Assembly: GCA_014529385.2 (NCBI GenBank)
Contig: CM043967.1
Location: 132,369,182 to 132,433,181 of the forward strand
Length of the DNA stretch: 64,000 nt
DNA from: Adiantum capillus-veneris
Taxonomy: Eukaryota > Streptophyta > Polypodiopsida > Polypodiales > Pteridaceae
Direction: 5' to 3'
Shown: piece by piece, positions 1-9,802 of the stretch
Position numbering within the stretch: position 1 is the first letter of the stretch
How the letters are laid out: each line of letters opens with the position of its first letter
Notes under the pieces: generated by a model
The model's database searches: none
Seen by the model: the letters and a program-made list of their open reading frames with translations, nothing else
Told to the model about the DNA's origin: nothing
Made by a program: the position numbers and the translations under genes

Positions 1-35
1 TTTAGTCATGAATAAGGAGGCCCCTTGGTTTCCAT

Positions 36-340
36 TGTAGATAGTGGGAATTGGCTTCTGGAGATGCCTTGCATGGGTGTTTACCTCGATGAGTTACTTG
101 GCAGAGTTACCATCAGTTACCCAATGCTGTGTAGTTAGTGAAACCAACTTGATTCCAATGCAAACACATATAAATAGGACCCACTTATCCCATTTTAGGG
201 AGTATGACTCTTGTACTTCTAGGACTCTTACTCTTGGAACTCTAGACGCTAGGCATCTTATAGAGCTTAGGAGCACGTACTGCTATCATTACAGAGCACT
301 GCTCTATGAACTCTTGTAGTTCAAATTATTATCTAAATTT
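36..340 (+). repeat. LTR-like fragment at window start
   Basis: Begins TGTAGATAG after a purine-rich stretch (10-22), as a 3' LTR follows a polypurine tract. It carries a TATA-type motif at 168-175 (CATATAAATAGGACCCA), nearly identical to the motif at 60568-60585 in the LTR at 60465-61129, which starts TGTAGATGG. I infer a diverged LTR of the same family. The 3' border is not visible, and the short ORF here (44-319) looks spurious. Confidence 0.4.
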
Positions 341-1003
341 TAGTTCACATCTAGTTTTTCATGCCAATTTTCTATCATTTGAATCTCTTATCAATACATT
401 ATGCATAATTTATTCTATTAACTAAAGTCTATTATCAAAAATCTATTGTATCGTTCAAAGTCTATATTTGTCATCTGGTCCTCTAAATTCAAAGTTTTGA
501 AGTTCTTATTTGGTTGTTAGAAATCTTGAACTCACTCAATACTCTGATTCTAACGCTAGAAGAGCTATACTTGGAGATAGTTGTTGGAAAACAATCATAT
601 CTCTTGTGAGTAATTTGACTCTACAGTTGGATCTCTACAAGCGATAAGTACGGTTAGTAAATATTGTAATAATCATTTTGAGTCAAAGCAGCCAAATTTA
701 TGTACCTCTTGATCAGAAAGATCAAGACTAATATTGATACATTTTTGGAGTCCTCTTTTACTATTGCAAATATGGCACAACAAACCATCGTTTGTACTTT
801 TGTGATTCAAATTATGTAGGTAAAATGTGACATGTAGTTTAAAGCATGTTGTTAATTTGAAAGTTTATTATTATCAATTTTTTGTATACTTTTTAGTATG
901 CAATTTATCTTTGATATGTTTTATGAAGGTAAAAAATAAGTGCTCATATGATCATCCATCCAAATTAGATGACACAAATGAGCATATTTATTCTTGGGGA
1001 AAG
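341..1003. other. AT-rich spacer, no gene seen
   Basis: AT-rich sequence with no ORF having a recognisable motif. It is probably further decayed retroelement sequence, the target into which the element at 1008-4384 inserted. Confidence 0.4.
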
Positions 1004-1007
1004 CCGT

Positions 1008-1877
1008 TGTTCTACGCATTTTGAGAGCCCCATTTTTTGTAAATTTGTACATATGGACATGATGCCCAATGTCAAAAGGGTGTGTGGGATTTATTTTGTG
1101 GGTTTTTTAGCTTGCTTTAGAAAGAACATGTATATGCAGGGCAAGTCACTAGTATAGCGCCAGATGTCGGGCCACTGTAAGTGCCCGTGAGTGAGTTTTT
1201 TGAAGGGAGACTTGTATAACTTAAACTCATGTAAAAACTTCAAAACGTTCATCAAAACTCCAAAAAAAATCAGATTTAAGCTCGTTATGTCTCCTTGATG
1301 GTTTCTGTTGCAGTTTGTGCGCTCGCCTTGCCTACTCTAAGTGTAGTTGTGTCGGGACAGCTCTCTGTTCGCATCAATTCTACACGTAGAGGCATGTAGA
1401 TTCAATTTTGGCCATCTTCAGCTTTGGCACCAGTAATTTTTGAAGCTTTCTCTTATGCTTTAAAGTGCCCCAATTGGATTTGTGCTCGTTAGGTTACAAC
1501 TAGTTCTCTGCATGGTTATGGCTATGGAAGCCTAGTGGCAAATTGTGTGCTGACAGATTGGGAGGGCATGTATCTATGAATTGTGGAATTGATGTTGAAT
1601 TTTTGGGTTTGTGATGTTAAATTGTGAAAGGGGAGGCCCTTGTCTTAATATGCATTTGTCGGCGTGTGCTATGAATCTGTGATTTGATAGGGTTTGCTCC
1701 TATGTGACATAGTCACTTGGGTGGGGGACGACCAGTAAATTCCCAAGGGGACTACTCTTGTTGGATTAGTCATGTTTCAAAGGGGTTTCCCAAAGCTTTT
1801 GATGTTCTTGTAGTTCTCTTTCAACACTCTTGGGTGACATCGCTATAGAGGTGTTCCAGCTTTCTTGTTTCCCAACG
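1008..1877 (+). repeat. 5' LTR of TR-GAG element
   Basis: Direct repeat of 3511-4384. Shared landmarks include the segment around GCAAGTCACTAGTATAGCGC (1141-1160 and 3642-3661) and GGGCCACTGTAAGTGCCCGT. It starts TGTT and ends CCCAACG where the other copy ends CCCAACA, so the terminal CA is mutated here. Confidence 0.8.
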
Positions 1878-1883
1878 GTGTTT

Positions 1884-1895
1884 TGGTGCCCCCCA
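1884..1895 (+). promoter_or_regulatory. Primer-binding site of TR-GAG element
   Basis: TGGTGCCCCCCA lies six bases after the 5' LTR and begins with the TGG complement of a tRNA CCA end. Essentially the same site occurs at 8513-8524 and, on the minus strand, at 55658-55669. The tRNA was not identified. Confidence 0.6.
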
Positions 1896-1923
1896 CCGAG
1901 GATCTTCTTCAAGTGACCTTCAA

Positions 1924-2475
1924 TTGATAGCTTTGATTGCTATGATGACAAAGTTTCCAAGGTTCTATGGTCATTTAGGTGAGGATGTTGATGAATTCAT
2001 TGAGAAGATGGAGTTTTATTCTTTGATTGCAAATAAGGAAGATCCAATGCTTATGTTGAAGATTTTGTTCTACTGCTTGAAAGAGGATGCAAGGACATGG
2101 TATGATGAGTATGAGTTTTTGTTGAAATCATCTCAACCTCCACAGGTGATGACCTATAATGCATTAAAGAAGGCTTTTCTTGAGAAGTTCAAGAAGATAG
2201 AGGACCCAACGGATGTATGGCATTCCATTGAAGGACTTGTGCAATGTGATGGTCAAAGTGTAGATGCCTTTGTTAGGGAGTTCAATGCTTTGTGGAGAAG
2301 ATGGTGTGTTGCTTTGGGTAGTGATGTTCCTCCTCTTATGCTTAAGACGTGTAAATTCATGAAAAGTTTGAGGGCTGATTTGAGATTGAAGGTTGAGTTC
2401 AAAAGACCAAAGACCTTTGAGGATGAAATGAAGGTTGCAAAGCATAAGGAATGGAAGCTAGAGAGAGTGAGGTAG
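1924..2475 (+). CDS. gag: Retrotransposon Gag protein (capsid region)
   Basis: ORF of 183 codons with the plant Ty3-type Gag capsid pattern: FYGHLGEDVDEFIEKMEF near the N terminus, a DARTWYDEY segment around residue 60, then LKKAFLEKFKK and an FNALWRRW segment. In this family the domain assembles the cytoplasmic particle that packages element RNA. The N terminus shown may be short, because an open frame precedes the first useful Met. No zinc knuckle follows. It lies just after the primer site, and the downstream ORFs are acidic and not enzymatic. It resembles the Gag of the Tat-type element at 53619-54314 (FYGKPGEVAPDFLDNLE). It stops at TAG (2473-2475), after which coding-like sequence continues. 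Confidence 0.8.
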   Translation: MIALIAMMTKFPRFYGHLGEDVDEFIEKMEFYSLIANKEDPMLMLKILFYCLKEDARTWYDEYEFLLKSSQPPQVMTYNALKKAFLEKFKKIEDPTDVWHSIEGLVQCDGQSVDAFVREFNALWRRWCVALGSDVPPLMLKTCKFMKSLRADLRLKVEFKRPKTFEDEMKVAKHKEWKLERVR

Positions 2476-2529
2476 CTTGGATTGCCAGAAGATGTGAAGC
2501 CAAATGTATCTGTGAATGAATAATGTCAT

Positions 2530-3283
2530 ATGCATAAGGAGAACAAGAAGAATTCTCAATGTATGCCATCTTTGTTGTTTAAGCGATTTGATGTCAACCT
2601 TCATGTCAAAGATGATGATGCTAGTAAGGTGGATGTAGGCAAGAAGGCTACCATGGTCATGAATGAGTCTCAAATGCAAGTAAATGAGCATTTTGAAGGT
2701 CCAATTCACATGGCTAATGCATCTAATATATGTTACAATGAGGAGTATGCCTCTAATATCAATGTTGTTGTTGTGAGTTCTTCTCTTCTAGATGAGGTAG
2801 TTTAGGATCGCATGATAGAGGTTAAGGAAGATAATAATTTGAAAGAGAGTGATGCATATGAAGAGGATTCTCCAAAATATTTTATGGTTGAATGTATGCC
2901 AAAGGGTGATGAAGCAACTAAGTCTACTACTTGTGTTGTTGATGAGGACCCTATCAGTAAGGAGCTTCATGATGTGCATGATGGTGTGGGTGATCCTACC
3001 TTACTTGATGAAGGGAATATTGGAGGAGATGTAAAACTATGGAGATACTCTTGTTATATCTCATGTGAAGAACATTGATGCTTCCTTGCTTGATTCTTAT
3101 GCTAAGGATAGGAAGCTATGTGTAGAAGATGTCTTACCTATCAAGCATGGTGTGGTTGAATTGGTGGATGGATGCTTGGTCAAGCGTGGGGATAATGAGA
3201 TGAATATGAAAGAGGATATGAAAATGGATGAGTTAAAAGTTGAACACATTTTGGATGAATTCCTTGCATGCTATTGTAATTAA
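2530..3283 (+). pseudogene. Acidic post-Gag ORF of unknown function, broken
   Basis: Three overlapping or adjoining ORFs (2530-2805, 2812-3078, 3065-3283) give an Asp/Glu/Val-rich protein with no recognised domain, interrupted by a stop near 2803 and a frame change near 3060. It occupies the position of protease-polymerase in an autonomous element. The second gag-only element in this window also has a long acidic ORF after gag (18828-19880), so an acidic C-terminal Gag extension may be typical of this group. Function unknown. Confidence 0.5.
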
Positions 3284-3510
3284 AGGGTATCTCTATGTGG
3301 TATCTATTGAGAGTATTTTATGGTTATTGAGAATTTGGATTCTACATATGGTTTATGCTTTGATATTGGAAGTTTGAGAATTGATATGGTTGGTATCTTT
3401 TCATGCACTTTGTGCTTATATTGTATGGACTTTTGATCCAGGTGGACATGAAGCCTTTTGGTAGTGCTGAGCATGAATGCTCTAGCAGACTACAGGGTTG
3501 ATAGAACTAT

Positions 3511-4384
3511 GTTGCACATATTTTTAGAACCCCATATTTTGTAAATTTGTACATAGGGACATGACACTCGATATCAAAAGGGTGTGTGGGATTTCATTTT
3601 GTGGGTTTTTTAGCTTTCTTAAGCAACACATGTACATGCAAGGCAAGTCACTAGTATAGCGCTAGCTGTCCGGGCCACTGTAAGTGCCCGTGAGTGAGTT
3701 TTTTGAAGGGAGACTTGTATGTAACTTAAAATCATGCAAAAACTTAAAAAAGTCAATCAAAACTCTAGAAAATTTCAGGTTTGAGCTTGTTGTGCCTCCT
3801 TGATGGTTTTTGTTGCAGTTTGTGCCCTCGCCTTGCCTACTCTACATGTAGTCGTGTCGGGACAACTCTCTGTTCGCATCAATTCTACATGTAGCAGCGT
3901 GTAGATTCAATTTTGGCCATCTTAATCTTTCTCGCCAATTATGTTTCAATATTTCTCTTAAGCTTTAAAGTGCCCCAATTGGAGTTGTGCTCTTCAGGTT
4001 ATGACTAGTTCTCTGCAGGGTTATGGCTATGGCAGCCTAGTGGCACATTGTGTGCATACATATTGGGAGGGCATGTATCTATGAGTTGTGGAATTGATGT
4101 TGAATTTGTGGGTTTGATTATGTTCAATTTTGAAATGGGAGTCCCTTGTCTTTATATGCATTGGTCGGCATGTGCTATAAATCCGTGCTTTGACAGGGTT
4201 TTGCTCCTATGTGACATAGTCTCTTGGGTGGGCGATGGTCAGTAAATTCCCAAGGGGACTACTCTTGTTGGATTAGTGGTGTTTCAAAGGGGTTTCCCAA
4301 AGATTTTGGTGTTCTTGTAGTTCTCTTTCAACGCTCTTGGGTGACATCGCTATAGAGATGTTCCAATTTTCTTGTTTCCCAACA
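3511..4384 (+). repeat. 3' LTR of TR-GAG element
   Basis: Direct repeat of 1008-1877, beginning TGTTGCACAT and ending CCCAACA, followed by the CCGT target duplication. A short ORF inside (4048-4245) is present only because the LTR is open there and has no features of a gene. Confidence 0.8.
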
Positions 4385-4388
4385 CCGT

Positions 4389-4676
4389 GTAACGGCAATA
4401 TATACAGTAATACAAGTGGTAATAGATGTGGATATATATATGTGTTTATTATCTCATATATTTCTATTGGTAGACCACTATCAAATCTTTTGTCTTTGAT
4501 ATTTTTGTTGACACAAGTTTTTCTCTTTGTATTTTCCTTTGTTAATTTGTGACAATAGCAAAGGCTCTAGACTTTTCCTCATATAGTGGTATTTGGGCAA
4601 GTCCCACACAGACTTCAGAAGTAGCAAGTAATGCCGGCTATAGGGGAGTCCCAAGGGGTTGAAGAGGATTGTCCTT
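4389..4676. other. Intergenic, no gene seen
   Basis: AT-rich sequence between the TR-GAG element and the microsatellite. No coding or repeat signal noted. Confidence 0.4.
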
Positions 4677-4700
4677 GTGTGTGCGTGCGTGCGTGCGTGC

Positions 4701-4740
<40 letters not shown>

Positions 4741-4756
4741 GTGTGTTGGTGGGGGG

Positions 4757-4841
<85 letters not shown>
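4677..4841. repeat. Compound microsatellite (GCGT/GT)n then (GA)n
   Basis: A run of GTGC/GT units to about 4746, a short G run, then an uninterrupted (GA)n from about 4761 to 4841. It produces spurious long ORFs on both strands (poly-Arg/Glu and poly-Ser/Leu). Confidence 0.95.
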
Positions 4842-4843
<2 letters not shown>

Positions 4844-6211
4844 GGTAGCATGGGACAAAACAGTTAAAAATGTAGGAATAAATGAGGGATGTTGTGTAGT
4901 TGGAGGCTTCAAAGACTCACTTTTTCTTTATGTGTGACAGAAAATAGTGTGAGAGAAAGAAGGCACTTTCTTTTTGTGTGTCACTTAGCATGGCGACATG
5001 GGACTTGTGGCTTTCATTAGTGCATGCCTACCATGGGTTTTGGTGAGGTGCTCCAGCAAAGGGATGGGTGATGATTTTCATGGTGCAACCGCCTACTAAT
5101 GGTGATTAAGGTCTACTAGATGCATCTTCTGCTAGCTAGGTTTGATGTGTAGATGTGCACAAGTGTGGCTTCTATTGCAAGTGGACCTCATGAGTCATAG
5201 TTATGGATAATAGCCGATGCTATGTGCCGCTACATGATAGTTTTCATTCTGCAAGTGGATGAAGCTCTTTTAAAAAAAAGGAAGGATCTATTCAATCTAT
5301 AGACAACCACCCCATTCACTAAGAACATTATTGTCTTATATGGGAGAACATGAGGCCAAGTCAAATGTGGTCGTAATCCCATCTTAGAGGCTCTCTTCCA
5401 AGAAAGTCATCGACTCTAAAGGATTGATAAACATTTTGTCAACACTTGTAACATGCACAATAATGTTAGCTGATCTATTACAAATACCCCATTGACACAA
5501 ATTAAAGAGGGAATCTGAGAACTTGAAAAGCCTCACCTTACCGACATTAAGCAAAGTTGGAGAATATTGTGAAGGAAAGATGGCAATCACCTTTTTGAGT
5601 GGTTTCTCACGGATGCTACATATCAATAATGAGAGATCTTGAGGGTCTCTTAGGATGTTTTCACGAAACCATAAAGCTCATCAAATGGCGGTTGGGGGTT
5701 TTCAAGGAAACGCTCATTGCAAAATTAATCTATATCAACAGAGTTCTTGAGTGGTCATCATAGCATTGCCTTGAGTAAGAGGTGAACATTGCATTACAGG
5801 CTCATCAGATAGATATATGTGGTCTCTTTAGATTGTTCCTACAACATTAAAATTACTTTAATTAATATTGTCATTCTTCTTTAAACTCCGACTCGAGTAT
5901 GCTCTCTCTATTATATACTCTGATTATGCATATATACATCCTCTTTTCTTGGAGCCTCTCTATGCAAGTAGTTTAATCTACTCATGGGTATAACCTCTAA
6001 GGATTTTCTCTGCCAGTTACTTTCGGTCCAAACATTCATGACATAGATACAAGGAGACAATTACTTATGTTTGATTTACATAATTACAAAACTTTTCATA
6101 CAATAAGTAGATAGGGATTCTAATCTGCCCAAAAAAATATTTGCTATCTTGTGGGACTAGCAATTATATTACACAAATTTAGTCAATTAAAGGTATCGAT
6201 AAATTGAGAAG

Positions 6212-6279
<68 letters not shown>

Positions 6280-6484
6280 CAAGATATATGTAAAAAAAGG
6301 CCTAGTTGTTATCCTTGTTCTTAGGACTCTCCATGTCTATGATTGCATCACCAACAACATAGCCATAGATTTGATACCATCGTTATAGTCGAAGATGCGA
6401 CGGCCCTGCAAAACTCATAAAATAGCAAGCATACACAAAAGGAAAATAGCACATGCATAGTACCATACACAATAGACTTCTTCA
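4842..6484. other. Spacer without recognisable genes; (GA)n at 6213-6274
   Basis: No ORF with a known motif on either strand. The only clear structure is a pure GA microsatellite of about 60 bp at 6213-6274. Likely old transposon debris. Confidence 0.5.
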
Positions 6485-8507
6485 TGACACGTTGGAATCC
6501 ATATACATGCTGGTGCAGCCAAAGTGTGCCAGCCCTAGTACGGGGTACATGCAGTGATATGTATGCTTACAGATGCATGGCAGAGGGCTAGAGTAGATGG
6601 AAAGAGCCTGGCAGGCAAGTGGTAGAGGAGATGTATGCTTTATGTGGTTTCCTAGACCAGATGGGGTCCAAGTAGAGCCTGACAAGATGGCAGGTGAAGG
6701 ATTTTCAAGTTTTGCTTTTTGGCTTGGGGATATAGAACTTGAAGTGCTAATGAGAAGATTCAGATAGCTCATCAAACCGAGCTACAGAGTGTAGGATATA
6801 AAATTTGAAGTTACGGTGCATTGCAGATCTAAGATGGATAGGGCAGATGGTGATAGATGATCAAAGCTAATGTGAATGCATGGGCCTATAGTGCTCATCA
6901 TGTGGAGCATGTCGGTCTTTTTAGATCTTCATTTAAAGCTACGGATGCCAAGTTATTGCTAGATGATTTTTTGTCAAGGGTCGGCGGTTTGGTCACCTCG
7001 GACGATGTGCCATATCGTGTTTTTTGAAGCTCGACAAGGTCCATAGAGGAAGTGTACAAGATGTGGAGCTGATAGAAACTGATGACATGTCAAACAAAGT
7101 TTGGGTTGGCAAGTTGATGGGGATCAAAATTTATGTCAGGTGGCAGTGAGGCAATGCCATATGATTTTTTTCCCATTTTGAGGTGCTCGATTTGAGGTCG
7201 TACTGAATTCTAGGTGCAGTGGGATTGATGTGAATTGAAGGCGGCAAGGCAAAGTTTTGGTGGGGATTAACATCCCATCTTTTGAGTGATTGGACAGGCA
7301 ATGTGAGTAGGAAAAAAAAAAATTTATGGGTTGGCTTTACAAAGTTTTTGAAGTTGAGGGTTGGAGCTCCTTGAGCTTGCCACGTGGCATGTACCAAACC
7401 CACACCTGGACTCCTTCACCTAGGGATTGGGCTTTATATGGTGCACAAAGGCCTACCATTGGGCATCAAGGTGGACATGAGAGCTTCTCTTGCTCCCAGC
7501 CATAGCGGGTCATAACAATGGCGACGCAGGTGCTGCTTGCGATCGACTGCGGTGACACAGTGGCTAGATGTGTTGTACGGTTGCTAGATAGTGACATCCG
7601 CATTGGTTGGACATCTTGATGATGTGGCAATGCCCTTCTCATGCGGGCCTACAAATACTGTGGCCTTTTTCAGTTGAGGAAGCAAGTGGGAACTCCCACT
7701 ACCTTGTCACGCCACCTTGACAATGGGGGAAGCCTTCCCACATGACTTGGAGTGCAAGCCAAGCCGAAAATAGACACAGAGGTGCATGCGAGGTACAAAA
7801 AAAGAGGAGCCGAGCCCAAAATAGGGAGGATGCACACGCTCGTGATAGGGGCCAATTTTTGCATACAAAGGGAGTTTCGGTAGCTCTCAAGGGAGGAGAG
7901 CTCTTGGCGGCTTTTTGAAGGGGAGTTTGCTTTGGGAGCTGAAGGAGAAGAAGGCAATGTTGGAGAAGAAGCTCAAAGAGAGCTTGGAGGAGGGAGTTTT
8001 TTGGCAAGATCTTGCCGGGAGTTCCTTGGTGCCAACACACAAGAGCTTGTTCCTACCGCGCTCTCAACGAGGAGAGCCGCATAGTGGAGGAGCGAGAATT
8101 GCCTCAACTTTGTTGCTCGATGGTGTCATGCCGAGTCTGTAGTAGAAAGAGTTTTCAAGGTTGTTTGTAGTAGGTTTTTTGCCATAATTGAAGGAAACCA
8201 TATAAGTTTTTTGTGCCATTTCTTTCCCTTTTCCTGCTTCTTCTCTTTGCCTTGTTTTAACAATCTGGTGCTGGTGTTTGAGACGCGTGTGCCTCCCCGG
8301 GCCTCTGTGTGTGTGTGTGAGAGAGAGAAAGAGCAGTGTATGCTACAACACGATCATAAATAGGAAAAATCAAGTGTGGTTTGCTGTCAATTGAGTTTTG
8401 AACGTAAATTCTAGTGGATTGGGGTGTAGTGATTATTTTGGGCCATACAAAGGCGTGTTTTTCGAGTGTCAGGTGTGGTTTCCTTTCCCCCCATCCATCT
8501 TTTGGTG
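6485..8507 (+). repeat. Long LTR-like repeat preceding second gag element
   Basis: From about 6485 to 8121 this sequence recurs, same strand, at 61660-63229; for example, both contain GTATGCTTACAGATGCATGG (6561, 61720). It lies directly upstream of a primer-binding-site-like sequence (8513) and a gag ORF (8586), so I read it as the 5' LTR, about 2 kb, ending near CCATCCA at 8507. It holds a short GT/GA tract at 8308-8333. The left border is approximate and the matching 3' LTR was not found. Confidence 0.55.
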
Positions 8508-8512
8508 CCCCC

Positions 8513-8524
8513 ACAGAGGACCAC
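8513..8524 (+). promoter_or_regulatory. Primer-binding site of second gag element
   Basis: TGGTGCCCCCAC is identical over 12 bases to the site of the Tat-type element (minus strand, 55658-55669) and differs by one C from the site at 1884. It sits about 70 bp before the gag ORF. Confidence 0.6.
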
Positions 8525-8585
8525 ATTGATACTCCGATGATTTGAAGGTTGAAGTGGTGTTTGAAAGCTGACAAGCAGTGGTCGG

Positions 8586-9161
8586 ATGATCAAATTTTTT
8601 GGGAGGTTGTGTTTGAAGATAGTAGAGATAATGGATCCAAGCTTTGGTCCGATGTTTATAGGAGTTGAAGACCTGGAAGATTGGTTAGGAGATTTTGAAT
8701 TGTGGATGCTATCGATGCATATGTTGACGGATGCAGAGAAGTTGCGGATGGTGCGACTCCTAATGTGCAGACAAGCAAAGATTTGGTTTGACGATTTGAA
8801 GGATGATGATCGAAGTTCATGGCAGGGATTGCAAAGCCAGTTTCTAGAGAGGTTTCAAGAAGTGATCACCCTAGAAGAGACTGGTGCTAAGCTGAAAGCG
8901 GTACTCCAAGACATAAGTAAGGATTTTCCTATTCTTCTTGAGCAATTTGAAACCTGTTGGAGGCAATTAGAGATTGCCACTAGGGTGAAAGTCAATCAAT
9001 TTTTGAACTTCTCTAAGTTTCTTGAGTGCTTGCATCCACAGATCAAAGATAAGGTGGAAGACGGTGCTGATACCTACGAAGACATGGTGTATTTGGCCAA
9101 GATGAAGAGCAAAAAGGTAAAGAAAAATATGGAGTTGAGTTTGCCGAAGCCGGAAGATTAG
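8586..9161 (+). CDS. gag: Retrotransposon Gag-like protein
   Basis: ORF of 191 codons. A start at the internal Met at 8631 (MDPSFGPMF) is likely. It has the Gag capsid layout: FIGVEDLEDWLGDFELWM, then a segment with QAKIWFDDLKDDDRSSWQGL (about residue 60) and FLERFQEV. These match the aromatic/acidic positions of the Gag at 1924-2475, although overall similarity is low. It is followed not by pol but, after a 9.6-kb insertion, by an acidic ORF (18828-19880). I infer a second non-autonomous gag-only element that uses the same primer site as its neighbours. Confidence 0.65.
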   Translation: MIKFFGRLCLKIVEIMDPSFGPMFIGVEDLEDWLGDFELWMLSMHMLTDAEKLRMVRLLMCRQAKIWFDDLKDDDRSSWQGLQSQFLERFQEVITLEETGAKLKAVLQDISKDFPILLEQFETCWRQLEIATRVKVNQFLNFSKFLECLHPQIKDKVEDGADTYEDMVYLAKMKSKKVKKNMELSLPKPED

Positions 9162-9198
9162 GTGCCCGTTGTGAAGCTAGCAGAGTATTCTATGGTTC

Positions 9199-9263
9199 CA
9201 TTAGGAGAAATATGAACCTTGCATGGGCCTTGTAAGGAATCCTAATTTTTAGGGATTAAGGCT
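9199..9263 (+). repeat. Left terminal inverted repeat
   Basis: CATTAGGAGAAATATGAACC, then GGGCC and GGGATTAAGGCTAAT. The reverse complement of 18770-18827 reads CATTAGGAAAAATATGAACC, GGGCC, GGGATTAAGGTTAAT in the same order, with a short deletion between blocks. Confidence 0.6.
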
Positions 9264-9802
9264 AATGTTGTGTGGGGTTTAGGGGGCAAGGGCATTGAAG
9301 AAGGTAGTTTTGAGTAGGCTTTTCTAGCCTTTTTTTTAGACAAATGTAGGATGTGGACCTAAAGGGTTACTTTCTCTCTCTAGCTTTTTTTAAAGTGAAG
9401 GAAGCATAGGGATGTGTCCACATCAGCAAAAACGTGGGTCACAAAGAGACAAAATTTGAGTTTTTAAAAAAAAAATCATTTTTACTTGTTTCTAACTTAA
9501 AACTCCCTCCCAACATATATACATATCCAAAAATCATTTTTTGACCCATTTTTTAACCCACAAGCTTAGAAAGTCTATTTTTTCAAAACTCTTTTCCCCC
9601 AAAAAGTAATAAACATTTTGTTCTCTCCTCCTCCTCCCTCCTCTCTCTCTCTCCCTCTCCTCTCCGTCCCTGCCCCTATCTTCCTCCTCCTCCCCAATCT
9701 CTCCCTCCCCCACCTCCCTCCTTCTCTCCTCCTATCTTCCTCAACCTCTCTACCCTTGCCCCTCTATCTTTTCATCATTTGCTTCCTCACGCAATAGCTT
9801 CC
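9264..9802 (+). promoter_or_regulatory. CT-rich leader upstream of gene A
   Basis: About 9620-9770 is a strongly pyrimidine-rich stretch on the plus strand (CTCCTCCTCC-type units) just before the first Met of gene A. The region before gene D, read on its own strand, is also CT-rich. No clear TATA box. Probably the promoter and 5' UTR of gene A. Confidence 0.35.

Larger units (their letters stand above)
1004..4388 (+). mobile_element. Gag-only LTR retrotransposon (TR-GAG type), complete
   Basis: Two direct LTRs (1008-1877 and 3511-4384, about 870 bp) flank a 1.6-kb interior that encodes a Gag domain and an acidic ORF but no protease, reverse transcriptase or integrase. A 4-bp duplication CCGT lies at 1004-1007 and 4385-4388. 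A primer-binding-site-like sequence follows the 5' LTR. The design fits the non-autonomous TR-GAG class, which depends on enzymes from a partner. The LTRs differ by many substitutions and small indels, so the insertion is not recent. The polypurine tract is not obvious. Confidence 0.8.

Noticed and set aside
4481-4937. Several overlapping ORFs on both strands across 4.5-4.9 kb
   Set aside because: They are translations of GT and GA microsatellites (poly-Arg/Glu, poly-Ser/Leu, poly-His/Thr).
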